Shown one piece after another: positions 8,778 through 16,634 of a stretch of 45,716 nucleotides of DNA. A program made the translations under genes and the position numbers. How positions within the stretch are numbered: position 1 is the first letter of the stretch; every line of letters starts with the position of its first letter. The notes beneath the pieces were generated by a model. The model saw nothing but the letters and a program-made list of their open reading frames with translations. It was not told the origin of the DNA and did not search any database. This stretch comes from an uncultured Hungatella sp. (GTDB lineage Bacteria; Bacillota; Clostridia; Lachnospirales; Lachnospiraceae): NCBI GenBank assembly GCA_910588325.1, contig CAJUPP010000022.1, forward strand, positions 1 through 45,716, written 5' to 3'.

Positions 8778-9050
8778 ATGATTATTTATGAACCATTATG
8801 GAAAACCATGAAAGATCGCAAAGTCAGTCAATATCGTCTTATCAAGTATTATGGCTTTAGTTCCGGTCAGCTGAACAGGCTGAAAAACAATCAATATGTT
8901 TCCACACATACCATAGGTGTTCTCTGTACCATATTGGATTGCTCTGTGGAAGATATCATGGAATTTCGTATGGACAACAGCGAACTGGCTTTTCCAAATC
9001 CTGACATGTATCGGCCGGAAGAGAAACTATCTGATGCAAAGGATGCATAA
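8778..9050 (+). CDS. Small XRE/Cro-type DNA-binding protein
   Basis: A 90-residue one-domain regulator. Residues 7-67 form a Cro/CI helix-turn-helix: LWKTMKDRKVSQYRLIKYYGFSSGQLNRLKNNQYVSTHTIGVLCTILDCSVEDIMEF, where YRLIKYYGFSSGQLNRLKN is the recognition part. No other domain follows. GGAGG at 8766-8770 is 7 bases before the ATG. It is transcribed away from the Cys-rich gene. Its targets are unknown; the palindrome at 8677-8688 is a candidate. Confidence 0.85.
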   Translation: MIIYEPLWKTMKDRKVSQYRLIKYYGFSSGQLNRLKNNQYVSTHTIGVLCTILDCSVEDIMEFRMDNSELAFPNPDMYRPEEKLSDAKDA

Positions 9051-9107
9051 AGTTTTCCATTTTGCACAAAAGCATATACAAAAGAGATTACATAAGTATA
9101 TAAGAGA

Positions 9108-9132
9108 AAAGGGCGGCTATACGCTGCCCTTT
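9108..9132. terminator. Bidirectional terminator between XRE gene and dacA
   Basis: AAAGGGC (9108-9114) pairs with GCCCTTT (9126-9132) with a short loop. On + it is followed by CTTTTATG, on - by TCTCTTATAT. It ends the XRE transcript and, starting 4 bases past the stop codon, the dacA transcript. Confidence 0.7.
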
Positions 9133-9135
9133 CTT

Positions 9136-10431
9136 TTATGGAATCCATATGCCGTCACTGTCAACAAAGTATCCATCAGGTGTGGTGGTATTGCGAAGCA
9201 TGTATCCCTGGGTTCCCAAATAAAACCATTTGCCGTTATCCAAAACCCAGTCATTTTTTGCCATGGCTCCGCTGGAAGTAAAATAGTACCAGGAACCATT
9301 GGTATACTGACGCCACCCTGTTGCCATATAGCCATTAGAATCAATCCAGTAGTCCGCATCGCTTAGCTCCAGCCACTCTCCGGCTGCGCGGCTGCCGTTA
9401 GGTTTTATGTAATACCAGCCTATATTGTCCTTTATCCAGCCGGCAGAAAGTGCCTGACCTAAAGCTGCAGGATTGGAATTATTCACAGTCTGTCCAGGTC
9501 CCACATTCTGACTGGCTCCGGGATTCTGGCCGGAACCTGTGCCGGCTCCCATCCTGGCAAACCCATAATCTAAAAGTGCTTTCGTATCTTCATAGTGAGT
9601 TGATGAACTTTTCATAACCACAGCGATCAGCCTTATCCCATTTCTCTCCGCACCGGTAACCAGAGTATTCCCTGCCTTGGAGGTATATCCGGTCTTCCCT
9701 CCGATAATCCCCTGATAATATCTGGAATCCGTGGTGTACATCATCTTATGTCCCATGGTGATTGTCCTGGCGGCCGCCTTCTGTGTGGCAGGTAGATCAT
9801 AGCTTAAGGTAGTGTCAATCTGACATAATGCCTGATTCTGAAAAGCGGCTCTGGCAATGAGAGCCATATCATAAGGCGTAGTATAATGATTATTGTCATT
9901 TAATCCGCTGGGATTGGCAAAATGAGTCCCTGTACAGCCAAGGGATGCGGCCTTCTGATTCATCAACTCGGCAAAAGCGCTGACACTTCCTGATACATGC
10001 TCTGCCAGGCCGTTGGCTACCTCATTGGCCGACTTCAAAAGAAGTGCATACAGACACTGGCTTACTGTCAGTTTATCCCCCTCCGTCAGATTCAGGGTCA
10101 CGGCGCCGGACTCCAGGTTGGTGGTCGCTGTCCTGGAGAATGTTACGGTGTCATTGAGACCACACCGCTCCAGCACTAAAAGCGCTGTCATCAGCTTGGT
10201 GATGCTGGCAGGGTAAAACTGATTTTTCTCATTTTTCCCATAGAGGATCTGGCCGCTGGCCGCATCAATCACCACAGCGCCCTCTGCCTTGATGTCAGGC
10301 TCGGTTAAGGTCTGGGAAACTGTCGATTGGGGACCTGTGGCCGATGGTCCTGTAGTCGTAGCATAAGCTGGGACCTGGCATGTCATAAGAACGATCAGCA
10401 GACATGTCAGAATTTTTCTCTTGTTTTTCAA
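9136..10431 (-). CDS. D-alanyl-D-alanine carboxypeptidase with CW-binding repeats
   Basis: A 431-residue serine-type peptidase S11 (PBP5/DacA type) that removes the terminal D-Ala of peptidoglycan stem peptides outside the membrane. A signal peptide covers residues 1-25. The active-site motifs are SITK (Ser76, Lys79), SAN (near 134) and KTG (near 240). After a Gly/Asn/Pro linker (about 300-325) come four to five Trp/Tyr-rich repeats of the choline/cell-wall-binding type (GWYYI, YWIDSNGYMATGW, SWYYFTSSGAMA, WFYLGTQGYM), which should hold it on the wall. The start is TTG at 10431 with AGAGGA upstream. It follows trpS by only 15 bases, so the two are likely one operon. Confidence 0.92.
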   Translation of the reverse strand: MKNKRKILTCLLIVLMTCQVPAYATTTGPSATGPQSTVSQTLTEPDIKAEGAVVIDAASGQILYGKNEKNQFYPASITKLMTALLVLERCGLNDTVTFSRTATTNLESGAVTLNLTEGDKLTVSQCLYALLLKSANEVANGLAEHVSGSVSAFAELMNQKAASLGCTGTHFANPSGLNDNNHYTTPYDMALIARAAFQNQALCQIDTTLSYDLPATQKAAARTITMGHKMMYTTDSRYYQGIIGGKTGYTSKAGNTLVTGAERNGIRLIAVVMKSSSTHYEDTKALLDYGFARMGAGTGSGQNPGASQNVGPGQTVNNSNPAALGQALSAGWIKDNIGWYYIKPNGSRAAGEWLELSDADYWIDSNGYMATGWRQYTNGSWYYFTSSGAMAKNDWVLDNGKWFYLGTQGYMLRNTTTPDGYFVDSDGIWIP

Positions 10432-10446
10432 ATTATCTTCCTCTCG

Positions 10447-11547
10447 TTATGGTTGTTGCCGGAACTTCTGAGCCTGGGCCTGAATCAGTTCTTCGTCATC
10501 AAAATAGTTGATCTTCATGGCCGCCTTCACCTCTGCAAGGGTAGCCGCCGCCGCCTTCTGGGCGCATATGCTGCCCTCCTTCAGGATCCGGTAAACCTCA
10601 GGAATGTTCTGCTCATATGCTTTTCTCCGGGCGCGGATAGGCTCTAACTCTTCCTGTAGCACCTGATTTAAGAACCGTTTCACCTTCACATCCCCTAAGC
10701 CTCCTCTGGTGTAATGGGCCTTCAGCTCATCCAGGTTCTGATACTCCGGCCAGTGGGTCTTAAAATGCTCGTCCCGGCAGAAAGCGTCCAGATAGATAAA
10801 TACTGGGTTGCCTTCCACGCATCCCGGATCCTCCACACGGATATGGTTGGGATCCGTAAACATGCTCATGATCTTCTTCTTCACTTCCTCCTGTGTGTCG
10901 GACAGATAGATGCAGTTGTTTAAGGACTTGCTCATCTTGGCCTTGCCGTCTGTCCCCGGAAGGCGCAGGCACGCCTTGTTGTCCGGCAGAAGCACATCCG
11001 GCTCTACCAAAACCTCACCATAGATATGGTTGAAGCTTCTCACAATCTCTCTGGTCTGCTCAATCATGGGAAGCTGGTCCTCCCCTACGGGAACCGTGGT
11101 GGCCTTAAAGGCTGTAATGTCAGATGCCTGACTGATGGGATAAGCGAAGAAACCTACCGGGATGCTGGCCTCAAAATTGCGCAGCTTGATCTCATTCTTC
11201 ACCGTAGGATTTCTCTGAAGCCTGGATACAGTCACCAGATTCATATAATAGAAGGTTAACTCCGTCAGCTCCGGAATCTGGGACTGGATAAATAAGGTGG
11301 ATTTGGCCGGGTCCAATCCGCAGGAAAGATAGTCAAGAGCCACCTCGATAATGTTCTGGCGCACCTTCTCCGGGTTGTCCGCATTGTCCGTAAGAGCCTG
11401 GGCATCGGCGATCATAATAAAAATCTGGTCAAACTCCCCCGAATTCTGCAGTTCCACCCGCCGTTTTAATGAACCTACATAATGACCTACATGCAGCCTT
11501 CCCGTAGGCCGGTCTCCGGTCAGAATGATCTTTTTACTTTTCTCCAT
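10447..11547 (-). CDS. trpS: Tryptophanyl-tRNA synthetase
   Basis: A 366-residue class I aminoacyl-tRNA synthetase charging tRNA-Trp. The HIGH-type signature is GRLHVGHYVGS at about residues 17-27 and the second ATP motif is KMSKS near 206. GDRPTG at the N terminus and MIADAQALTDN fit TrpRS. It is slightly longer than the usual 330 residues. GGAGGAAACC precedes the ATG. I looked for a T-box leader in the upstream 120 bases and found none; a TATACT at about 11608-11613 on the - strand may be its -10 box. Confidence 0.94.
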   Translation of the reverse strand: MEKSKKIILTGDRPTGRLHVGHYVGSLKRRVELQNSGEFDQIFIMIADAQALTDNADNPEKVRQNIIEVALDYLSCGLDPAKSTLFIQSQIPELTELTFYYMNLVTVSRLQRNPTVKNEIKLRNFEASIPVGFFAYPISQASDITAFKATTVPVGEDQLPMIEQTREIVRSFNHIYGEVLVEPDVLLPDNKACLRLPGTDGKAKMSKSLNNCIYLSDTQEEVKKKIMSMFTDPNHIRVEDPGCVEGNPVFIYLDAFCRDEHFKTHWPEYQNLDELKAHYTRGGLGDVKVKRFLNQVLQEELEPIRARRKAYEQNIPEVYRILKEGSICAQKAAAATLAEVKAAMKINYFDDEELIQAQAQKFRQQP

Positions 11548-11672
11548 GGTTTCCTCCTGATTATGCCGGGGCAGCCAAAAAGACGGCCCGCAGGCTGGTA
11601 GGACTAGTATAGCATCTATTCTTGAAAATTCCTACTATAATTTTTTTACGAAAATTTTACGTTACCATTCAC

Positions 11673-12869
11673 TTACTTCTCCAGAAGCCATTTTGCAATA
11701 TCGCAAATTTCAATACCCTCATATGTGTATTTCGGATGTTTTGTTCTGGCAATTACTTTTTTAGGATACGCATCCCGTATACTTAAAAGCGGCGCAACCT
11801 CCCGTTTGAAGGTATCTTCGCCGGCAATATTATCACTGACCTGGATATATATTTTTTCGTTTCCACGCTGTACCACAAAATCAATTTCTTTTTGATACAA
11901 TTTTCCCACATAGACATCAAAGCCTCTTCGAAGAAGCTCCATGCAGACAATATTTTCATATATACGCCCATAATCCATGTTCCTGCTGCCCAAAACCGCA
12001 TAGCGGATACCTGTATCACACAGATAAAACTTATCCAGTGATTCCAGATACTTCTTTCCCCGAATATCATATCTCTTAATGTCATAAAAGACGAAAGCGT
12101 TACACAGATATTTGATATATTTTCCAACTGTCATATGGTTGGTAGCAATCTTGTTATCGGAAAGAATACTGCTCACCTTATTGGGCGAAGTCAGATTGCT
12201 AACATTATCCATCAGAAATTCACTGAGCTGTTGCAGTACCGTAGTATCAGGAAGATGATACTTCTGTACAAGATCTCTGGTTACAATTGTTTCATAAACT
12301 TCTTTTATATAATTCGTTCTGTCCTTTTCGGTTCGATAAACATAAGAACCTGCCAGTCCACCGTTTACGGAATAATCTTCAAAAAGCTGTTCTCTGTCTT
12401 TGATACCATTGTAATATTCACAATATTCCTCAAAACTAAAAGGAAATACAGGAATCTCCATATAGCGTCCGGTAAAAAGCGTCGCCAAATCCCCACTTAA
12501 TAAAAATGCATTTGAACCGGTAAGATAAATATCATACTTTCTTTTTGCATACAGGCTGTTAATGGCCAGTTCAAATCCGGGACACATCTGTACCTCATCT
12601 ACAAAGACATAATTTGCCTTTCCTGCCTGATACCTCTCCTCCACGTAATTATGAAGCGCATGATACTCTTTGATTTTCTCAAATGCCAAATCCATATAAT
12701 CTACGTAAATAATATTGGCATTGCTAAAATGATTCTGCAAATATTCTACATAATCCTGCATCAACTGAGATTTTCCGGAACGCCTGATTCCTGTAATGAT
12801 TTTTATGTCTGGAGTATCCTTCAAATCAATCATTCTATCCAAATATCGCTTTCTCAAAATCGTCTTCAT
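11673..12869 (-). CDS. AAA-type ATPase with DUF4143 domain
   Basis: The frame opens with a TTG at 12914, but a TATAAT lies immediately upstream of it, so I take the ATG at 12869, giving 398 residues starting MKTILRKRYLDR. The N-terminal ATPase has Walker A GIRRSGKS (about 28-35) and Walker B YVFVDEVQ (about 93-100). The middle shows the family's YLTGSNAFLLSG sensor and GRYMEIPVFPFSFEEY. The C-terminal half is DUF4143, with a nuclease-like IDFVV in QKEIDFVVQRG. Members are widespread in anaerobes with poorly known function. Codon use is more AT-rich than the neighbours, hinting at transfer. Confidence 0.88.
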   Translation of the reverse strand: MKTILRKRYLDRMIDLKDTPDIKIITGIRRSGKSQLMQDYVEYLQNHFSNANIIYVDYMDLAFEKIKEYHALHNYVEERYQAGKANYVFVDEVQMCPGFELAINSLYAKRKYDIYLTGSNAFLLSGDLATLFTGRYMEIPVFPFSFEEYCEYYNGIKDREQLFEDYSVNGGLAGSYVYRTEKDRTNYIKEVYETIVTRDLVQKYHLPDTTVLQQLSEFLMDNVSNLTSPNKVSSILSDNKIATNHMTVGKYIKYLCNAFVFYDIKRYDIRGKKYLESLDKFYLCDTGIRYAVLGSRNMDYGRIYENIVCMELLRRGFDVYVGKLYQKEIDFVVQRGNEKIYIQVSDNIAGEDTFKREVAPLLSIRDAYPKKVIARTKHPKYTYEGIEICDIAKWLLEK

Positions 12870-12916
12870 GAATTCATCCGCTTTCAAAAATATATTTTTT
12901 TTATTTTTTTGCAATT

Positions 12917-12946
12917 ATTATATCATGTGTTAAGAAAAATATGCAA
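12917..12946 (-). promoter_or_regulatory. Promoter of the AAA/DUF4143 gene
   Basis: Read on the - strand: TTGCAT (12941-12946), 18-base spacer, TATAAT (12917-12922). The ATG at 12869 follows after a short leader. This promoter is the reason for choosing that start rather than the TTG at 12914. Confidence 0.6.
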
Positions 12947-13060
12947 TGGTTTCTCTTTCAAAACACAAATAATTTTTGTTTTTTGAAAGCGCAATGAAAC
13001 CAAATGATGAAAAGACAATCTATGGTCCTATTTATAATTTGTTAAGAAAGAAAACAAACT

Positions 13061-13090
13061 TTCGTCACATTTATCATATAAACTTATAAT
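13061..13090 (+). promoter_or_regulatory. Putative promoter of the candidate small RNA
   Basis: TATAAT at 13085-13090 is perfect; the -35 is weak (TTCGTC at 13061-13066, 18-base spacing). Transcription would begin near 13097, at the base of the first hairpin. Confidence 0.45.
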
Positions 13091-13096
13091 CGAAAT

Positions 13097-13213
13097 CAGG
13101 TGAAAACCTGTTTCAAGACTTTTTCATACTCTTGCTGACAGGAATCCCCCTTCCTGTCAGCCCTCCGAATGTTGAGGGGCTGCGGCAATCGTTGTGCTGC
13201 AGCCCCTGTTTTT
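13097..13213 (+). ncRNA. Candidate small RNA with C-rich loops
   Basis: A 117-base gene-free stretch holding three successive hairpins. First, CAGGT-GAAA-ACCTG (13097-13110), a GNRA tetraloop stem. Second, a perfect 10-bp stem CTGACAGGAA / TTCCTGTCAG (13135-13144, 13151-13160) with the loop TCCCCC. Third, a 9-bp stem AGGGGCTGC / GCAGCCCCT (13175-13183, 13199-13207) followed by TTTTT (13209-13213), a typical terminator. A single-stranded CCCTCC (13161-13166) lies between the last two. The TCCCCC loop and CCCTCC could pair with ribosome binding sites. No + strand gene follows for 1 kb, so it is not a leader. I recognise no known family. Confidence 0.55.
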
Positions 13214-13236
13214 AGATGCAGATCTCTTGTTCTGCT

Positions 13237-14031
13237 TTACTTCCAGCTGTTTACAAGCTTCTCCAGAAGGGATTTCAGCGTTCCCTGCTCTTCCTCTGTC
13301 AGGGCATCAAACATCTGTCCCTCACCTTCTGTCTGAGACAAGGCAGTCCCTCGTTCCATTCCCCGGCCGGTAAGCTTTAAGACCGACTGGCGGCGGTCCT
13401 GGGGATCTTTTTCGCTGATGACCAGGCCTTTGGCTTCTAACTTAGAAATCAGCTCGCTGATGGAACCAGGTCTTGTATCCAGTACCTGCCGCAGCTCCTT
13501 CTGCGTCAATTCTCCGCGCTGGGCCAATAATTTCAGAACCTTGTCCTGTGTCCGGCTCTGGCCGGCATGACGGAACAGATGGTGATGGCAGCTGTGTAAA
13601 AGTCCCAGAAGAGAATCATCCTCTATTTCCTGCCAGTGTTCCCCCAAATACCTGCCCTGATATTCTTCCTGCCCGTCCTTATGGTGTCTTTCCCAGTCTC
13701 CCCGATGCCCGTGTCTCCCCTCCTTTTCATATCCTGCGCCTCCATGACTTCTCTGGCACTTTTCATCTCTGTCACCTCTATGGCCTCTCTCACATCTTTC
13801 ATTTCTGCGGCCTCTCTCGTCTCTCCCATCATATTCCGTTTCACGCCCATGCCCCCGTCTGCTGCGGCTTCTGCCTGCATCCTCATAATCCAGCCTTTCT
13901 TCCGCCTCGCCTGCTTCTATCCTTTCCTTATACCGCTCACCTCTGTCACAGCTTAAAGCATCCAGCGAACAATGCCTTCTGCACCCCGGGCAAACCATAA
14001 CCTCGTTTTTATTCTCATTCATTCCAGTCAT
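13237..14031 (-). CDS. MarR-family regulator with Cys N terminus and charged linker
   Basis: A 264-residue protein, much longer than the usual 140-150. Residues 11-29 hold CPGCRRHCSLDALSCDRG, four cysteines that may bind a metal or heme. Residues 30-130 are an Arg/Gly/Glu/His-rich low-complexity linker. The C-terminal 125 residues are a standard MarR winged helix (TQKELRQVLDTRPGSISELISKLEAKGLVISEKDPQDRRQ). It is transcribed away from a second MarR gene and the ABC exporter operon, from a good promoter at 14085-14113, and may control that operon in response to a metal or redox cue (inference). Confidence 0.85.
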   Translation of the reverse strand: MTGMNENKNEVMVCPGCRRHCSLDALSCDRGERYKERIEAGEAEERLDYEDAGRSRSRRGHGRETEYDGRDERGRRNERCERGHRGDRDEKCQRSHGGAGYEKEGRHGHRGDWERHHKDGQEEYQGRYLGEHWQEIEDDSLLGLLHSCHHHLFRHAGQSRTQDKVLKLLAQRGELTQKELRQVLDTRPGSISELISKLEAKGLVISEKDPQDRRQSVLKLTGRGMERGTALSQTEGEGQMFDALTEEEQGTLKSLLEKLVNSWK

Positions 14032-14067
14032 CTATTGTCTCCTTTCTTTCCTGCGTCTATTTACTTC

Positions 14068-14119
14068 GGTACCTTACGAATTGCATTGTACACCACTCTC
14101 TTTATTTTATCAAGGTACC
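14068..14119. promoter_or_regulatory. Pair of GGTACCT boxes, possible MarR operators
   Basis: GGTACCTTA at 14068 and the palindrome AGGTACCT at 14113-14120 flank the leftward promoter, one just downstream of the -10 and one abutting the -35. Divergent MarR genes often regulate through such sites; assignment is by position only. Confidence 0.4.
14085..14113 (-). promoter_or_regulatory. Promoter of the long marR gene
   Basis: Read on -: TTGATA (14108-14113), exact 17-base spacer, TACAAT (14085-14090). GGTACC boxes at 14068-14073 and 14114-14119 flank it, 46 bases apart. Confidence 0.7.
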
Positions 14120-14132
14120 TAAATAATTTTTG

Positions 14133-14161
14133 TTGCTTTTTACAACTATATATGATATACT
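14133..14161 (+). promoter_or_regulatory. Promoter of the short marR-ABC operon
   Basis: TTGCTT (14133-14138), 17-base spacer, TATACT (14156-14161). It drives the MarR and exporter genes and is back-to-back with the leftward promoter. Confidence 0.65.
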
Positions 14162-14208
14162 TCCCGTAAATCAACAGTAAAATTTCCAAAAAGGAGGCCT
14201 TACCCACA

Positions 14209-14655
14209 TTGAGAAGTCGAACATTAGGAAATATCATGCGCATCAGCCGCTGCTGCCATACATACCGCAAGAAGCAGCTGAAACAGTGCCCTCTGAACCC
14301 ATCCCAGCATATCTATATCAGCTATGCCTGCCGTTTCCCCGGCTGCTCCCAGGAGCAGTTTGCCGCTGCCATCTGCATTGACAAGACAACCGTAGCCCAT
14401 CAGCTGAACCGGTTAGAAGAAGCCGGCTACATTAAACGGCAGGTTTCCCCGGAAGACGGGCGCTGCCGCCGTATCTACCCCACCGAACAATCCTACGCTA
14501 TCTACCCGGCGGTTCATGGTGCCTTCGAGGCATTTACAGAACATATTCTGGAAGGCTTAACCCAGGAAGACCGGGCGGAACTTTCACGGTTGACAGAAAT
14601 CCTGTACCAGAATGCCCTTCATCTGATACAGGAGCCAAAGACAGGAGGGTGCTGA
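14209..14655 (+). CDS. MarR-family transcriptional regulator
   Basis: A 148-residue winged-helix regulator. The helix-turn-helix lies at about 45-90 (CSQEQFAAAICIDKTTVAHQLNRLEEAGYIKRQ), with the wing QVSPEDGRCRRIYPT. The start is TTG at 14209, with AAGGAGG (14191-14197) 11 bases upstream; the internal ATG at 14236 lacks a site. The stop is 2 bases before the ATG of the first ABC gene, so it heads the exporter operon and probably represses it. Six cysteines, several in the N-terminal third (CC at 15-16), might be redox-sensing; that is inference. Confidence 0.88.
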   Translation: MRSRTLGNIMRISRCCHTYRKKQLKQCPLNPSQHIYISYACRFPGCSQEQFAAAICIDKTTVAHQLNRLEEAGYIKRQVSPEDGRCRRIYPTEQSYAIYPAVHGAFEAFTEHILEGLTQEDRAELSRLTEILYQNALHLIQEPKTGGC

Positions 14656-14657
14656 AT

Positions 14658-16412
14658 ATGAAATTACTCCTGCGCTATATGGGGCATTGTAAAGCCGCAA
14701 TCACTGCCGCCATTGTCATCAAGCTGATTGCCACCATGACAGAGCTGCTTCTTCCTTATATTTTAGAGTATATCATCGATGATATTGTGCCTATGGGGAG
14801 TCTTTCCCTGGTTCTTTTATGGGGAATACTTATGTTTTTATCCGCTTTTCTGTGCCGCTATTTCAGCGTTATGGCCAACCGGAAGGCCATTGACAATGCC
14901 CACAAAATCAGTTACCGCGTCCGGCAGGATCTGTTCACCAAAACCATCAATCTGTCCGGCAGCCAGTTTGACTGCTTTGGACTGCCAAGTCTCATCAGCC
15001 GGATGACCAGCGACAGCTACAACATACAGACCGCAGTCCAGCAGCTGCAGAGCCTATGTGTACGGGCTCCTATTATACTTGCCGGAGGAGTCATCATGAC
15101 CATGATTATGGACTTTACCCTGTCCCTGGTTCTGCTTGTCATGCTTCCTGTCCTGATATGTATCGTTTTCTTCGTGTCCTCCAGAGGAATTCCTCTCTAT
15201 CAGACGGTTCAGAATTCCCTGGACACCGTGGTCCGTATCATGCGTGAAAACATCAGCGGAATCCGTGTTATCAAATCTCTCAGCAAGGGCACGTGGGAGA
15301 AAAAAAGATTTGCAGCCGCCAATGAAACCCTAACCCGGGATGATATGAAGGCCAGTATGGTTATGGCGGTGCCTGGCCCTCTGATGCAGACTTTCTTAAA
15401 CATCGGACTGACTGTGGTGGTGATTCTTGGAGCCTGGCGCGTAAATGCCGGATATATCCGTTCCGGCGTAATCCTGGCATTTTTAACGTATTTCAATATG
15501 ATTACTATGGGAGTCATGGGATTAAACCGTATTTTCATGACTTTAAGTAAGGCCACTGCCAGCGCCAACCGTATCGATGCGGTACTTCAGACAGAAAGCA
15601 GCCAGCATATTCTGCCGTGCAGCGAAGCCTTGTCCCCTTCCGGCCCAGAATTTATCCGCTTTGAGCATGTGAATTTCAATTACGGGAAAAATGATGCGCA
15701 CAGCGACGGCTTTGCCGGAGAAGAACGAGAAATGGCTCTTCAGGATATCAGCTTTGCCGTCAACCGTGGAGAAAGTCTTGGAATCATCGGGCCTACAGGG
15801 TGCGGCAAGACCACCATTATCAACCTTCTTCTTCGTTTCTATGATGCCAGTGAAGGAGGGGTGTTCATCGATGGGAAAGATGTGAGAGCCTATGATAAGG
15901 ATGAGCTGCACAGCAAGTTCGGAGTTGTCTTACAAAATGACATCATCTTCCAGGATACTCTCTATGAAAATATTGATTTCGGAAGGGGATTACCCGGCTG
16001 CGCAGTCAGCAATGCGGTGAAGCATGCCATGGCCGCCGAATATGTGGACAGCCTGGAGGACGGTCTCTCCTACCAGGCCAGCATAAAAGGCGCCAATCTT
16101 TCAGGCGGCCAGAAACAGCGTCTCCTCATATCCCGGGCCCTGGCCGGCTCGCCGGAAATCCTCATTCTGGATGACAGCTCCAGTGCTCTGGATTACAAGA
16201 CAGACGCAGCCATGCGCCGTGAGATTCTTGGAAACTATCCAGACACAACGCTTATTATGGTGGCACAGCGAATCAGCAGCCTTATGGGATTGACCCACAT
16301 TCTGGTAATGGACAATGGGAAATGCATCGGATACGGCAGCCACAGCCACCTGCTAAAGCACTGTCCCGCCTACCGCCAAATCTACGAGGCCCAGATGGGT
16401 GCTGTATTGTAA
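14658..16412 (+). CDS. ABC exporter half-transporter, degenerate ATP site
   Basis: A 584-residue type IV ABC exporter subunit. The frame allows GTG at 14649, but AGGAGG (14643-14648) fits the ATG at 14658. Six membrane helices fill residues 1-310; the ATPase follows with Walker A GPTGCGKTT (about 378-386) and a normal signature LSGGQ (about 480). Two catalytic positions are changed: the Walker B glutamate is Asp (LILDDSSS, about 505) and the switch His is Gln (MVAQRIS, about 536). This is the signature of the non-hydrolysing partner in a heterodimer with the next gene. Substrate unknown, possibly drugs or peptides. Confidence 0.93.
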   Translation: MKLLLRYMGHCKAAITAAIVIKLIATMTELLLPYILEYIIDDIVPMGSLSLVLLWGILMFLSAFLCRYFSVMANRKAIDNAHKISYRVRQDLFTKTINLSGSQFDCFGLPSLISRMTSDSYNIQTAVQQLQSLCVRAPIILAGGVIMTMIMDFTLSLVLLVMLPVLICIVFFVSSRGIPLYQTVQNSLDTVVRIMRENISGIRVIKSLSKGTWEKKRFAAANETLTRDDMKASMVMAVPGPLMQTFLNIGLTVVVILGAWRVNAGYIRSGVILAFLTYFNMITMGVMGLNRIFMTLSKATASANRIDAVLQTESSQHILPCSEALSPSGPEFIRFEHVNFNYGKNDAHSDGFAGEEREMALQDISFAVNRGESLGIIGPTGCGKTTIINLLLRFYDASEGGVFIDGKDVRAYDKDELHSKFGVVLQNDIIFQDTLYENIDFGRGLPGCAVSNAVKHAMAAEYVDSLEDGLSYQASIKGANLSGGQKQRLLISRALAGSPEILILDDSSSALDYKTDAAMRREILGNYPDTTLIMVAQRISSLMGLTHILVMDNGKCIGYGSHSHLLKHCPAYRQIYEAQMGAVL

Positions 16413-16413
16413 A

Positions 16414-16477
16414 GCAGGTGCAGAAAAGACTCCCGACATACATCATAATGTACTCTCGGAATCTCTCTTGCACCTGC
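16414..16477. repeat. 64-base imperfect hairpin after the first ABC gene
   Basis: GCAGGTGCA (16414-16422) pairs exactly with TGCACCTGC (16469-16477). Inside, ACATACAT and ATGTACTCTCGG continue an imperfect stem. ATGTACTCTCGGA (16448-16460) recurs as its exact reverse complement at 16598-16610, just before the next gene. No T-run follows, so it is not a standard terminator. Confidence 0.6.
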
Positions 16478-16497
16478 CTTTGCGGCTGATTTTCCGC

Positions 16498-16560
16498 CCT
16501 ATGCACCTAAATTTAATCAACGTACGTTCCACGTACGCCTCATAAATTTATGCACATAGG
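16498..16560. repeat. 63-base palindrome between the two ABC genes
   Basis: CCTATG (16498-16503) and CATAGG (16555-16560) bracket nested TAAATTTA copies and two CGTACG copies, forming a long imperfect cruciform or RNA hairpin. Its role is unknown; it might tune expression of the second exporter gene or be a mobile-element remnant. Confidence 0.6.
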
Positions 16561-16634
16561 ACAAAAAATCATCTCACAAAATCAGGCACAAAGAGACTCC
16601 GAGAGTACATCATAAAAACTAGGAGGAATGTAAT

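Noticed and set aside
11548..11672. T-box leader upstream of trpS
   Set aside because: No AGGGTGG T-box sequence or antiterminator helix seen, and the gap is too short.
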